NCBI RefSeq assembly: GCF_003710865.1
Contig: NZ_RHHO01000059.1
Span: 1-33,145 of the forward strand
Direction: 5' to 3'
Length of the DNA: 33,145 bases
Source: Brevibacillus borstelensis
GTDB lineage: Bacteria > Bacillota > Bacilli > Brevibacillales > Brevibacillaceae
The position numbers and the translations under genes are program-made. The notes beneath the pieces were generated by a model. That model worked only from the letters and a program-made list of their open reading frames with translations. It was not told where the DNA came from and made no database searches. Below are positions 6,770 to 12,832 of the stretch, piece after piece (the first letter of the stretch is position 1; every line of letters starts with the position of its first letter).

Positions 6770-7309
6770 ATGAAGGCAATCACCATTCACCAGCCGTGGG
6801 CGACATTGATCGCCCTCGGTGAGAAAAAGTTTGAAACGCGAGGATGGAAAACAAACTACCGCGGTCCAATTGCGATACATGCATCGAAGCAACTGCTTTA
6901 TGATCATCGCTTGCCTAAACTATCCTCAACGCTTTGGGAACATGGATTTCGCAAAGAGGATGATTTTCCGTTGGGGTGCGTGCTTGCCATCGCGGAGTTG
7001 GTGGATTGCAGGAAGGTTTCGGACTGGCTTACGAACAAAGGCATGCCAGTTTTACACGGTGCAGAAGACGATTATTATCTGGACGATAAAGAGTACGCTT
7101 TCGGCGATTACACACCGGGTCGGTACGCTTGGGAACTGATCAATATAAAGAGAATTGAGCCGGTTCCAGTGAAAGGCAAACAAGGACTCTGGAATTGGAA
7201 TTATGGTACCTGCATCAACTGCAAAGAAGACAAAGAGTTGTTACCGCTGGATGACGTGCAAGGAATATGCGAAGACTGCGCTCAGGTTATGAGCGATCTG
7301 GCGCCTTAA
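6770..7309 (+). CDS. ASCH/PUA-like domain protein with zinc ribbon
   Basis: ATG 6770 follows AGGAAGGAGTG. The 179-residue protein begins MKAITIHQPWATLIALGEK and FETRGWKTNYRGPIAIHASK, the signature start of ASCH domains, a PUA-like fold that binds RNA or modified bases. GRYAWELINIKRIEPVPVKG closes the domain at about residue 140. The last 40 residues add CINC and CEDC, a probable zinc ribbon. Phage ASCH proteins are widespread. Proposed roles in RNA binding or base hydrolysis are family knowledge, and its job here is unknown. The longer frame upstream (from 6641) overlaps the previous gene and is rejected. Confidence 0.8.
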   Translation: MKAITIHQPWATLIALGEKKFETRGWKTNYRGPIAIHASKQLLYDHRLPKLSSTLWEHGFRKEDDFPLGCVLAIAELVDCRKVSDWLTNKGMPVLHGAEDDYYLDDKEYAFGDYTPGRYAWELINIKRIEPVPVKGKQGLWNWNYGTCINCKEDKELLPLDDVQGICEDCAQVMSDLAP

Positions 7310-7325
7310 ACGGGAGGGGAACAGA

Positions 7326-7499
7326 ATGCCTATAGTGCATATCGACCCGGAAGTTGAAATGGTATCCGCATCAACATATTGGGTATATTCGCAGTCAGGA
7401 AATGCCGTTCCGGAAGAGTTGAAAAAGCGCATATTCATGTCATGGGTACAAGCTGGTTGGGTACGGGAAGAAGAAGGACAAATGGAATTTGATTTTTAA
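7326..7499 (+). CDS. small hypothetical protein (57 aa)
   Basis: ATG 7326 is preceded by ACGGGAGGGG. The 57-residue product (MPIVHIDPEVEMVSAS, then WVYSQSGNAVPEELKKR, ending QMEFDF) has no recognisable family. It sits between the ASCH gene and a YopX gene with short spacers on both sides, each containing a strong ribosome binding site. Confidence 0.6.
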   Translation: MPIVHIDPEVEMVSASTYWVYSQSGNAVPEELKKRIFMSWVQAGWVREEEGQMEFDF

Positions 7500-7516
7500 A
7501 TGGGGAGGGGAACGGG

Positions 7517-7897
7517 ATGCAAGCAGGACGTGAGATTAAGTTTCAAGTTTACGACCAAGAATCCAAGGAAATGTGGTCGTGGGAAGATATTATCGAAGCC
7601 GAGTCAGCTATGTTCATTACATTGCTAGATATTCTGCGGCATGATCAGTTTATCAAGCGGCAATACACTGGCCTCCGCGACAAGAACGGCAAGGAGATAT
7701 ATGAGGGGGACGTATGGTTGCTTCAAGGAAGTGACACGCCAAGGGTGATTGTCTGGCACAGATACGGTTGGTGGTTCCAGTACCCGGGCAGCGCAGTTAC
7801 AAAGCCTGTTGAGTGGACAGAAGATGGCGAAATCATTGGCAACATCTACGAGAATCCTGAATTGCTGGAGGTGGGCAATGATGCAAGCAGGACGTGA
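7517..7897 (+). CDS. YopX family protein
   Basis: A 126-residue member of the YopX family, first known from SPbeta and frequent in phages of Gram-positive bacteria. The characteristic elements are REIKFQVYDQESKEMW at the start, QYTGLRDKNGKEIYEGDV in the middle and IIGNIYENPELL near the end. The structure is a small beta-rich fold and the function is not known. ATG 7517 follows TGGGGAGGGG. The first 18 bases of the gene are repeated exactly at the start of the following gene (7881). Confidence 0.9.
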   Translation: MQAGREIKFQVYDQESKEMWSWEDIIEAESAMFITLLDILRHDQFIKRQYTGLRDKNGKEIYEGDVWLLQGSDTPRVIVWHRYGWWFQYPGSAVTKPVEWTEDGEIIGNIYENPELLEVGNDASRT

Positions 7898-8198
7898 GTT
7901 GGATTTGAAAGTTGCGCAGGCTCTTGGTTGGAAAGTGTCAGAAGGCGATGGGATCTTCTGCGATGAGGACGGTCATGTGATCGATGAGCCGAAATTCTCC
8001 ACCACCTGGGAAGGTATGGGCGTGCTGGTGGAGGAGGCACGAAAGCAAGATATTTATATCGACATTTTGCCTCAATTAAATTGCTACATCTGCGAGGCCA
8101 AAGCGGCAACGGATAGGGTTATTGGATATTCGACGCAACAGGAAGCTCCATATGCCGTTTGCCTTGCATACCTGGATGCACACGGAATTTCAGTTTAA
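7881..8198 (+). CDS. phage ABA-sandwich domain protein
   Basis: ATG 7881 (or the adjacent ATG 7878) follows GGAGGTG inside the end of the YopX gene, so the two overlap by 17-20 bases. The 105-residue protein has QAGRELDLKVAQALGWKV, then FSTTWEGMGVLVEEARKQ, then EAPYAVCLAYLDAHGI. This is the strand-helix-strand order of the Phage_ABA_S type domain seen in many Firmicutes phages. Its role is unknown. The stop is part of another TTTAACA linker (8194-8200). Confidence 0.7.
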   Translation: MQAGRELDLKVAQALGWKVSEGDGIFCDEDGHVIDEPKFSTTWEGMGVLVEEARKQDIYIDILPQLNCYICEAKAATDRVIGYSTQQEAPYAVCLAYLDAHGISV

Positions 8199-8219
8199 CA
8201 AAAGAGAAATTGTAAAAAT

Positions 8220-8305
8220 AACTCCGTTTGAAAATAGTAACCAAAATCTATTTTGCAAAGAATGATAATGTGATATGATAACGGTAACTAAAATCAAACG
8301 GAGTT
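8220..8305. repeat. 12-bp inverted repeat enclosing a promoter
   Basis: AACTCCGTTTGA (8220-8231) is perfectly repeated in inverse orientation as TCAAACGGAGTT (8294-8305), 62 bases apart. The right arm contains the CGGAG ribosome binding site of the gene at 8314. The left arm lies upstream of the promoter between the arms, so only transcripts reading through from upstream carry both arms. See the finding on conditional translation. Confidence 0.8.
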
Positions 8306-8617
8306 GATATGGAATGTCAGGACGTGGCGGTAAGCGAGAAGGCGCGGGAAGAAAAAAGGTCGGAATCATGCGCAAGGTATCAGTCAATATGCCACAAGAA
8401 TTTTGGAACTACGCAGATGCCTTCGGTTCTTTCACAGAATGTATAAGTCATCTCTGGGAAAAAGTAAATGGTAACCAAAATCAAAACGTAGATAGTAGTA
8501 ACCAGAATCGACTAGATGAAATCAGGAACCAAATTCATACCGAATCATTCGGTGACCAAAATCAAACTTTAGAAACAAGTAACCAAAATCAACAAGAGGA
8601 AATTGGTAACCAGTATC
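8236..8617 (+). repeat. iteron-like array: eight copies of RGTAACCAAAATC
   Basis: Copies start at 8236 and 8283 (non-coding, flanking the promoter) and at 8470, 8497, 8524, 8551, 8578 and 8605 (inside the coding sequence, spaced exactly 27 bases). The consensus is A/G-GTAACCAAAATC. The two non-coding copies have 0 and 1 mismatches, and the coding copies have 0-2. Copies in both coding and non-coding DNA, all in one orientation, argue for a DNA-level binding site rather than only a peptide repeat. Confidence 0.8.
8253..8279 (+). promoter_or_regulatory. putative sigma-A promoter with extended -10
   Basis: TATGAT (8274-8279) preceded by TG and one base (8271-8273) forms an extended -10 element. 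A weak -35 candidate, TTGCAA, lies at 8253-8258 with a 15-base spacer, which is short, so the extended -10 may carry most of the activity. The predicted start of transcription is near 8286, inside the second 13-bp motif copy (8283-8295). That would suit autoregulation of the gene at 8314. Confidence 0.55.
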
Positions 8618-8916
8618 TACCGACTGATTCTGAGAAAAAGAAGATCACGAAAGAATCAAAGTACATCTTCGATGTGATTGGCATATATTCTGATCCGACT
8701 TTGGTTATTGTACGTAAATTTGAAAGTATCGGACCTAAACTGGCCCCCCTTCTATTTGAAAAACTGCTTACCAGGAAGTTTGATGACAATCACTTGGCTG
8801 CTATACATGAGGCGTGGACCCAGTACAAGGTTAGTCAGTATAAGTTAGAAGAGCTTAGAAGACAGCAAGATCAGGAGCGTCAATTCAACAAAGGGCGGCG
8901 GGAAGAAAGAGAATAG
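8314..8916 (+). CDS. putative DNA-binding protein with intragenic iterons
   Basis: A 200-residue protein. Residues 1-15 are Gly/Arg/Lys-rich (GGKREGAGRK). Residues 18-52 (RKVSVNMPQEFWNYADAF and a following helix) look like a ribbon-helix-helix: one strand then two helices. Residues 53-106 are six 9-residue units beginning GNQNQ, SNQNR or similar, encoded by the 27-bp DNA repeats. Residues 107-200 are helical with a strongly charged end (LEELRRQQDQERQ, RREERE). ATG 8314 follows CGGAG at 8299-8303. The gene has its own promoter. By analogy with lambda O, whose gene contains the origin iterons, it may be a replication initiator. A partition protein or an autoregulator are alternatives. Confidence 0.7.
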   Translation: MSGRGGKREGAGRKKVGIMRKVSVNMPQEFWNYADAFGSFTECISHLWEKVNGNQNQNVDSSNQNRLDEIRNQIHTESFGDQNQTLETSNQNQQEEIGNQYLPTDSEKKKITKESKYIFDVIGIYSDPTLVIVRKFESIGPKLAPLLFEKLLTRKFDDNHLAAIHEAWTQYKVSQYKLEELRRQQDQERQFNKGRREERE

Positions 8917-8945
8917 TTTAACACAATATTTCGGGAGTGAACGAA

Positions 8946-9083
8946 ATGGACGTGGCAATGATCCAAAGCGTCGGGGGAATTGTAAAAACAGAGGAGCAAT
9001 TTGTAGTTGTCATTGGAGAAAAAATCTATGGTCCATTCCCAAACGCCAGGATCGATGAAGTTAATAGCCTTTTCGAAGAATAA
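8946..9083 (+). CDS. very small hypothetical protein (45 aa)
   Basis: ATG 8946 lies after TCGGGAGTGAACG and opens a 45-residue frame (MDVAMIQSVGGIVKTEEQF, then VVVIGEKIYGPFPNARIDE, ending NSLFEE). The alternating hydrophobic residues suggest a small beta hairpin followed by a helix. The leader sequence is 22 of 25 bases identical to that of the gene at 6520, which supports it as a real cassette gene. Function unknown. Confidence 0.6.
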   Translation: MDVAMIQSVGGIVKTEEQFVVVIGEKIYGPFPNARIDEVNSLFEE

Positions 9084-9170
9084 AAAATAGCCCCCTGCCG
9101 GGAGCAAATGAAGCAAATGTGTGTTCGCTAATCACATTATATCACGGCTAAAGACAAGGGGGAACGAAAG

Positions 9171-9368
9171 ATGAGCGCTATTGAAAAAACAGAAACTGTG
9201 GTAAAATATCCCTTAGAAAAAGGCGTCAGAGTCGTCATCATCGAGGATGGAAATGTAGTGGAGAGTTGCAAGTTAGAAGCACATCACCGGTTCACGATCA
9301 TTACCCAAGATGACAAGCTGCTCGATACCGAAGAGACCAAACGAAAGCGATACAGAAAAGCAAAATAA
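9171..9368 (+). CDS. hypothetical phage protein (65 aa)
   Basis: ATG 9171 follows AAGGGGGAACG. The 65-residue product is beta-rich at first (VVKYPLEKGVRVVIIEDGNV) and ends in a basic tail (ETKRKRYRKAK) that could contact nucleic acid. The 87 bases before it hold an AT-rich stretch (CACATTATATCACGG) that may be a promoter, but I cannot place a -35 box. A terminator lies 20 bases downstream, so this is probably the last gene of the early operon. Confidence 0.65.
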   Translation: MSAIEKTETVVKYPLEKGVRVVIIEDGNVVESCKLEAHHRFTIITQDDKLLDTEETKRKRYRKAK

Positions 9369-9387
9369 ATGGCCTGACCGAAAAGCG

Positions 9388-9442
9388 GAGGGCGTCAGAA
9401 TGTTCACCCAATATGGGTGTGTTCTGGCGCTCTTTTTATTTT
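9388..9442 (+). terminator. rho-independent terminator
   Basis: A stem of GAG + CGTCAGAA (9388-9400, with a GG bulge) pairs with TTCTGGCGCTC (9422-9432). A second inner stem, CACCC/GGGTG, has loop AATAT. TTTTTATTTT follows. It separates the early gene cluster from the late-activator gene pair. Confidence 0.8.
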
Positions 9443-9462
9443 GCCGAAAGGAGGAGCGTGCC

Positions 9463-9675
9463 ATGGTAAAGGTTCGGGACATCATGGAGTATAAGCGACA
9501 AAAAGACAAAGAGCCAGTCAGCTTCTTGGAGCACTTGGAACGTGCGAAGGATCGATATAGGAAGCCAACGCCAGCGAAGCCTGCAGAAGTGTTGACGATT
9601 GGGGAGTTGCGTCGGTTGATGGGCGATGTTGGTCCAAGGCGGTTCTTAAAAGACAAGAGCAAAACACGCAAATAA
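9463..9675 (+). CDS. small basic hypothetical protein (70 aa)
   Basis: ATG 9463 is preceded by AAAGGAGGAG with ideal spacing, so it is preferred over starts inside the terminator to its left. The protein is highly charged (MEYKRQKDKEPVSFLEHLERAK) and ends with a basic segment (GPRRFLKDKSKTRK). It lies 21 bases before the sigma-like activator gene, and the two may be co-expressed. Possible roles include an accessory to that regulator, but nothing in the sequence proves it. Confidence 0.6.
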   Translation: MVKVRDIMEYKRQKDKEPVSFLEHLERAKDRYRKPTPAKPAEVLTIGELRRLMGDVGPRRFLKDKSKTRK

Positions 9676-9696
9676 ACGCACTGAGGAGGGGTTCTC

Positions 9697-10263
9697 ATGC
9701 AAGATTTGATCAACGGGTACAAGGAAACCAGAAAGGTGTTGCAACGGATACAGCGTAATTTGAAGGACTCTGACGATGCGGTTAGAGTTGTTCGTCTGGA
9801 AGAGGCGAAAAGGAAGACCGGTATGGCCAAGATCACGACAAATGGTGGCGAGCATAATAGTGAACGCCAGATCATTGCCGAAATGATTGGTGACACGGAA
9901 TTCGTGATTGAATGGCTGGAGACTGGTAGACGTCCAGGGAACAAACGAGGGATTGAACGGCGGGCTGCTTATCAGCGAGAGAAGCTTATGGACCCAGTTC
10001 GCATGCAGGCTTTTGTTGCTAGAAGTACAGCTGGAAGTCCAGCAAATCTCACAGAATGGCAATTAGGGCAGATTGAGGATGCACTTTGTGGACTTAGCGA
10101 GCGAGAGCGGGAATGCTACGTTTTAGCTTATGGTCAGTGTTTTTCCCACTTAGAAATTGCTGAGATACTCGGAATATCAAAAGGAAACGTGTATACCTTG
10201 ATCAAACGAGCACAAGAAAAAATTACTCAAAGAATTAAAAACAGCCTATTCCTAGTAGGATAG
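9697..10263 (+). CDS. sigma-70-like late transcription activator (Xpf type)
   Basis: A 188-residue protein whose last 55 residues form a sigma region 4-like helix-turn-helix: LSERERECYVLAYGQCFSHL, then EIAEILGISKGNVYTLIKR. The N-terminal half is helical and charged, without the sigma region 2 core. This layout matches PBSX Xpf-type positive control factors that switch on the late operon. Its position just ahead of the terminase-to-tail operon agrees with that role. ATG 9697 follows GAGGAGGGG. The stop codon lies inside the right arm of a terminator hairpin. Binding sites in the late promoter region could not be identified by eye. Confidence 0.82.
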   Translation: MQDLINGYKETRKVLQRIQRNLKDSDDAVRVVRLEEAKRKTGMAKITTNGGEHNSERQIIAEMIGDTEFVIEWLETGRRPGNKRGIERRAAYQREKLMDPVRMQAFVARSTAGSPANLTEWQLGQIEDALCGLSERERECYVLAYGQCFSHLEIAEILGISKGNVYTLIKRAQEKITQRIKNSLFLVG

Positions 10264-10272
10264 GCTATTTAT
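10243..10272. terminator. bidirectional terminator between convergent genes
   Basis: AGCCTA-T-TCCT (10243-10253) pairs with AGGATAGGCT (10257-10266) around a 3-base loop. On the minus strand the hairpin is followed by GTTTTTAATTC, a good U-tract for the gene ending at 10269. On the + strand the following ATTTAT is weaker. It stops both the activator gene and the reverse-strand accessory gene. Confidence 0.75.
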
Positions 10273-11021
10273 AACTTATTGGGATAACGACAGTAAAGTA
10301 TCGGTAATTCTTCGTTATTTACAAGAAGTTTCAAACATTCATCGTATGCATGGATAAACAAACCGGAAGTTATAACAAGGTGATAATTTATCATATCAAA
10401 CTCGCTTTTTGGTAGTTGTGAGGAAAAGTAGAATCTCGTAATGCCGATTTTGTTAAAATGTACATCCATAGTCATTCCTAAGTTATTCGGATGAGAAAAT
10501 TCAGAAAGGTTATCGTAGCATCTTCTAAAATCTATAGTGCCGTTATTTTGAGGCATTTTAGTAATCATTTCATCCACAGAATCAATAAGACTCATTACGT
10601 TAATTGGATCTGGTGGGTTAAGTGGGCTGAATTCCGGAAGTTTAACTCCAAAATGGAGTCTTTTCAACGACTGATTTAGTAATTCCTCGCTAATTCTCTG
10701 TTTATAAAAGCTATCGAGTTTTTTTAAGAGGTAACTTACTCCGCCAGTTGTTTCAAAGTGGGCTCTTACAGCTAAAATCGCCAATAATGGATTTTTATTA
10801 TTTAGGGCCAATATAGCACCTTTAATAAGGGAATGGGAACGCGAGAGAGAAAGTTGTAGATAGTGAACTCCATTTTGACCAATAAGTCTCACTGGTTTAG
10901 AAGGTAACGGTTTAGAGATTCCTACATACCGTTCGGAATGCTCAAGTAATAACTTTTCTATTTCATTGAAGCATTCTTCGAGGTTTGGATGTTCAACTCT
11001 TAAATCTTCAGTGTACCTCAT
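10269..11021 (-). CDS. accessory (moron) protein of unknown function (250 aa)
   Basis: A 250-residue reverse-strand gene that interrupts the otherwise forward phage gene order. The start at 11021 has AAGGGGGG upstream on its own strand. The protein is mostly helical. Two conserved-looking patches stand out: AVRAHFETTGGVSYLLKK near residue 85, and YDNLSEFSHPNN near residue 175. An Arg/Glu helix followed by an LSxxSHP helix recalls HEPN-like or DUF5677-like helical proteins, but the match is weak. The gene is clearly more AT-rich than its neighbours, suggesting transfer. Its place between late activator and terminase is a typical site for cargo such as superinfection-exclusion or defence genes. 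That role is a guess. Confidence 0.8.
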   Translation of the reverse strand: MRYTEDLRVEHPNLEECFNEIEKLLLEHSERYVGISKPLPSKPVRLIGQNGVHYLQLSLSRSHSLIKGAILALNNKNPLLAILAVRAHFETTGGVSYLLKKLDSFYKQRISEELLNQSLKRLHFGVKLPEFSPLNPPDPINVMSLIDSVDEMITKMPQNNGTIDFRRCYDNLSEFSHPNNLGMTMDVHFNKIGITRFYFSSQLPKSEFDMINYHLVITSGLFIHAYDECLKLLVNNEELPILYCRYPNKL

Positions 11022-11085
11022 AGTTTTTTGCTGCCCCCCTTATATATCAGTTTACTTCAATTTACTATTTTTGTGGGGCGAATGC

Positions 11086-11159
11086 CACTTATAAGTGAAA
11101 GAACCTTTTCTTTCGCGAACCCCTCCTACCGCCTCGGAAACGGGGCGGGACTTTCACTT
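11086..11159. other. structured non-coding element with alternative hairpins
   Basis: AAGTGAAAG (11093-11101) is perfectly complementary to CTTTCACTT (11151-11159). Inside lie hairpin A, GAAAGAA/TTCTTTC (11097-11103 with 11108-11114), and hairpin B, CCGCCTC/GGGGCGG (11129-11135 with 11142-11148, one G-T pair). Hairpin A and the outer stem compete for the same GAAAG. The element sits between two divergent genes and could be a leader, a small RNA or the scar of a small mobile element. Confidence 0.55.
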
Positions 11160-11219
11160 CATTCCTCGCAGGAGTTTCATAAGTCATGCTGGAATATTCC
11201 TTAGGGGGGAATGACTGGA

Positions 11220-11747
11220 ATGAATACAAAAGAAAATGCGATGAAAAGTATTGTTGATTTCTTTTTATCCGAGGACAAATGTTTATATGTGAACGGAACA
11301 CATCAAAATAAAAAACACCCGCTCGTACTTAGGTGTCTCAAAAACCTGGCGGAACCTTCCTCAATTTTGTTTAGGACAAATGCAATGGGGAATCTGGGGA
11401 CCATTTTTGGGACAAATGGTAAAAGGTTTAAGTCGGGTGTTGCTTATCCACTGGGAATTCATAAATTGTATTTTGATTCCCTTAACCCTACATCACAACG
11501 AAATACACCTGGAAACCTTGATTATGTTGTGGTATATCCAGTTGACTCAGTGTGCAAAGATAAGAAGGCAAAAGAAATAATCCAAGATGTATTGCAGATG
11601 GCGAAGCAGAAGGTGATTTTGGTAAGTTGGACAGATGTTTTTGACAATAGCGTGGTAAAGGAATATGTTGATCGCTATGTAGCATATGATGCTGAAGAGG
11701 ACGACCCAGCATATCATCAACGCGTGTTAGAACTGTACAAGCGGTGA
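11220..11747 (+). CDS. accessory protein of unknown function (175 aa)
   Basis: ATG 11220 has AGGGGGGA 9 bases upstream; the ATG at 11211 touches that site and is less likely. The 175-residue protein has an alternating strand/helix pattern: KCLYVNGTHQNKKHPLVLR, then LDYVVVYPVDSVCKDKKAKE, then KQKVILVSWTDVF. This resembles a nucleotide-binding alpha/beta fold, but no Walker A motif is present. I recognise no family. The gene is AT-rich like the divergent gene to its left and ends at its own terminator. The pair therefore looks like an inserted accessory module rather than core phage functions. Confidence 0.75.
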   Translation: MNTKENAMKSIVDFFLSEDKCLYVNGTHQNKKHPLVLRCLKNLAEPSSILFRTNAMGNLGTIFGTNGKRFKSGVAYPLGIHKLYFDSLNPTSQRNTPGNLDYVVVYPVDSVCKDKKAKEIIQDVLQMAKQKVILVSWTDVFDNSVVKEYVDRYVAYDAEEDDPAYHQRVLELYKR

Positions 11748-11767
11748 AAGTAAAAATGGAGTACAGG

Positions 11768-11794
11768 GCATCCGAGTGGGATGCTTATTTTTTT
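11768..11794 (+). terminator. rho-independent terminator
   Basis: GCATCC (11768-11773) pairs with GGATGC (11779-11784) across a GAGTG loop, followed by TTATTTTTTT. It ends the accessory gene at 11747 and lies just before the winged-helix gene. Confidence 0.85.
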
Positions 11795-11825
11795 AACAGC
11801 TCAACCAGGTGGTGGTGATCATGTA

Positions 11826-12320
11826 GTGAGACAACTCGTTGACCCGGATACCGGCGAAGTGTTTTATGAGGAGCAAATACTTCGGCGGCCAGATGAAATC
11901 GTCAAGGTTTTTCGTCCCGTCGGCCGCAGCTCTAAATTCGTGAAGATCAAAGCCAGCCAGAAGGCAAAGCGACGGCTCAGGAAGCTGTCACTCGCCGAGG
12001 CTGGCTTTTTGCTTAAAATCTCACTCTACGCCAGTGAGGGTACGAATCTCCTCGAGGGAGATAATGAGCGCGGTCAGAAGGGAACGCCACTAACAGTAAA
12101 AGACCTGGCCCGCATCGCAAACTGTTCCTATCCAACTGCCCGCAAGATAGTGAAGATTTTGATTGAGCTGCAGGTCTTACGCCGAACCCATTTGGAGGGC
12201 CGGTCAGTATTAGCAATCAACCCACTGTATTCCCTTAACGGGAAGACAGCAGAAGCATGGCTCTTACAGCTATTCAAGCAAGAAATCACGGAAGCAGGGG
12301 AGGACCCAAATTCCGAATAG
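11826..12320 (+). CDS. winged-helix DNA-binding phage protein (164 aa)
   Basis: The frame is open from an ATG at 11781, but that start lies in the terminator. The GTG at 11826 follows AGGTGGTGAT and is more likely. The protein has an N-terminal VDPDTGEVFYEEQ segment and a basic linker (KASQKAKRRLRKLSLAEAGF). A winged helix-turn-helix follows at about residues 95-140: LTVKDLARIANCSYPTARK, then ILIELQVLRRTHLEGRS. It is probably a transcriptional or replication regulator that binds DNA. Its position directly ahead of the late operon is compatible with control of packaging genes, which is inference. Confidence 0.7.
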   Translation: MRQLVDPDTGEVFYEEQILRRPDEIVKVFRPVGRSSKFVKIKASQKAKRRLRKLSLAEAGFLLKISLYASEGTNLLEGDNERGQKGTPLTVKDLARIANCSYPTARKIVKILIELQVLRRTHLEGRSVLAINPLYSLNGKTAEAWLLQLFKQEITEAGEDPNSE

Positions 12321-12578
12321 GGGGTCGCCAGAAGCCGAGAGGGCTTAAAGCCTTGTCGCTCTAAGCACGACCGTTGTTTTTTGCGGTGATACAAAACATA
12401 TACTTTTCCGTCGGAATAGTAGTCGTTTCGTAGCGCTCAAAAAAGTGCCTCCAGCCCACCTGTATCAAGGCTTACAGCGATTTTGGGGCTGGCAATATTC
12501 TTTATTCTTATATCTATTGCCGGGGTTGTAGACAGGGCAGGGAAATTCCCCCATGATAGTATCGGGGGGTGACTCGAC
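12321..12578. other. intergenic region before the late operon
   Basis: 258 bases without a confident gene. AAGCC/GGCTT (near 12334-12348) is a weak hairpin and TTTTTT occurs near 12376, but they do not form a convincing terminator together. A 29-residue hydrophobic frame (12483-12572, starting TTG, LGLAIFFILISIAGVV) ends inside the ribosome binding site of the next membrane protein. It lacks a clear ribosome binding site of its own. A late promoter for the packaging operon may lie here but could not be identified. Confidence 0.4.
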
Positions 12579-12767
12579 TTGGCACTAGACCTGAGCGTGG
12601 ATACAGGGCCGCTCGCTGGTATGTTGTGGACAATGGTTCTTTGCATGGTTCTTGCTGGTACAGTAGGATTCTTCTTATTCAAAAGGCTCCCATATCCGCT
12701 CAATAGGATTTTGATTATGGCATCCATTTTTAGCGGAGCGTATGCATTCTTTAAATACTTAATTTGA
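12579..12767 (+). CDS. small membrane protein (62 aa)
   Basis: A TTG at 12579 preceded by GGGGGGTGA opens a 62-residue frame. Two hydrophobic segments are visible: MLWTMVLCMVLAGTVGFFLF and ILIMASIFSGAYAFFKYLI, separated by KRLPYPLN. It is probably an integral membrane protein with both termini on the same side. Its size would fit a holin-like or membrane-anchor peptide, but it is far from any lysis gene in this window, so no function is proposed. A terminator follows immediately. Confidence 0.6.
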   Translation: MALDLSVDTGPLAGMLWTMVLCMVLAGTVGFFLFKRLPYPLNRILIMASIFSGAYAFFKYLI

Positions 12768-12770
12768 GAA

Positions 12771-12796
12771 AGAGGGCCAAATTAGGCTCTTTTTTG
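12771..12796 (+). terminator. probable rho-independent terminator
   Basis: AGAG-GG-CC (12771-12778) pairs with GGCTCT (12785-12790), leaving a GG bulge, followed by TTTTTTG. It lies between the small membrane protein and the terminase small subunit. Confidence 0.65.
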
Positions 12797-12832
12797 TTAC
12801 CCAGAAACTTGGAGGTGTGGTGACATGAGGTA

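Noticed and set aside
8470..8620. CRISPR array
   Set aside because: The repeats are 13 bp in a fixed 27-base coding period without unique spacers of usual length, and they lie inside an open frame.
11022..11090. Promoter of the reverse-strand accessory gene
   Set aside because: TATATA is a possible -10 on the minus strand, but no -35 box lies at a proper distance (TTGAAG is only 8 bases away).
11089..11301. Reverse-strand frame over the structured element
   Set aside because: Low-complexity arginine-rich product, no ribosome binding site, and it overlaps the start of the + strand gene at 11220.
12330..12382. Terminator after the winged-helix gene
   Set aside because: The AAGCC/GGCTT hairpin is not adjacent to the T-run, and the nearer GTCG/CGAC stem is only 4 bp.
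12437..12727. Reverse-strand 96-residue frame
   Set aside because: Antisense to the small membrane protein gene, no ribosome binding site and no family pattern.
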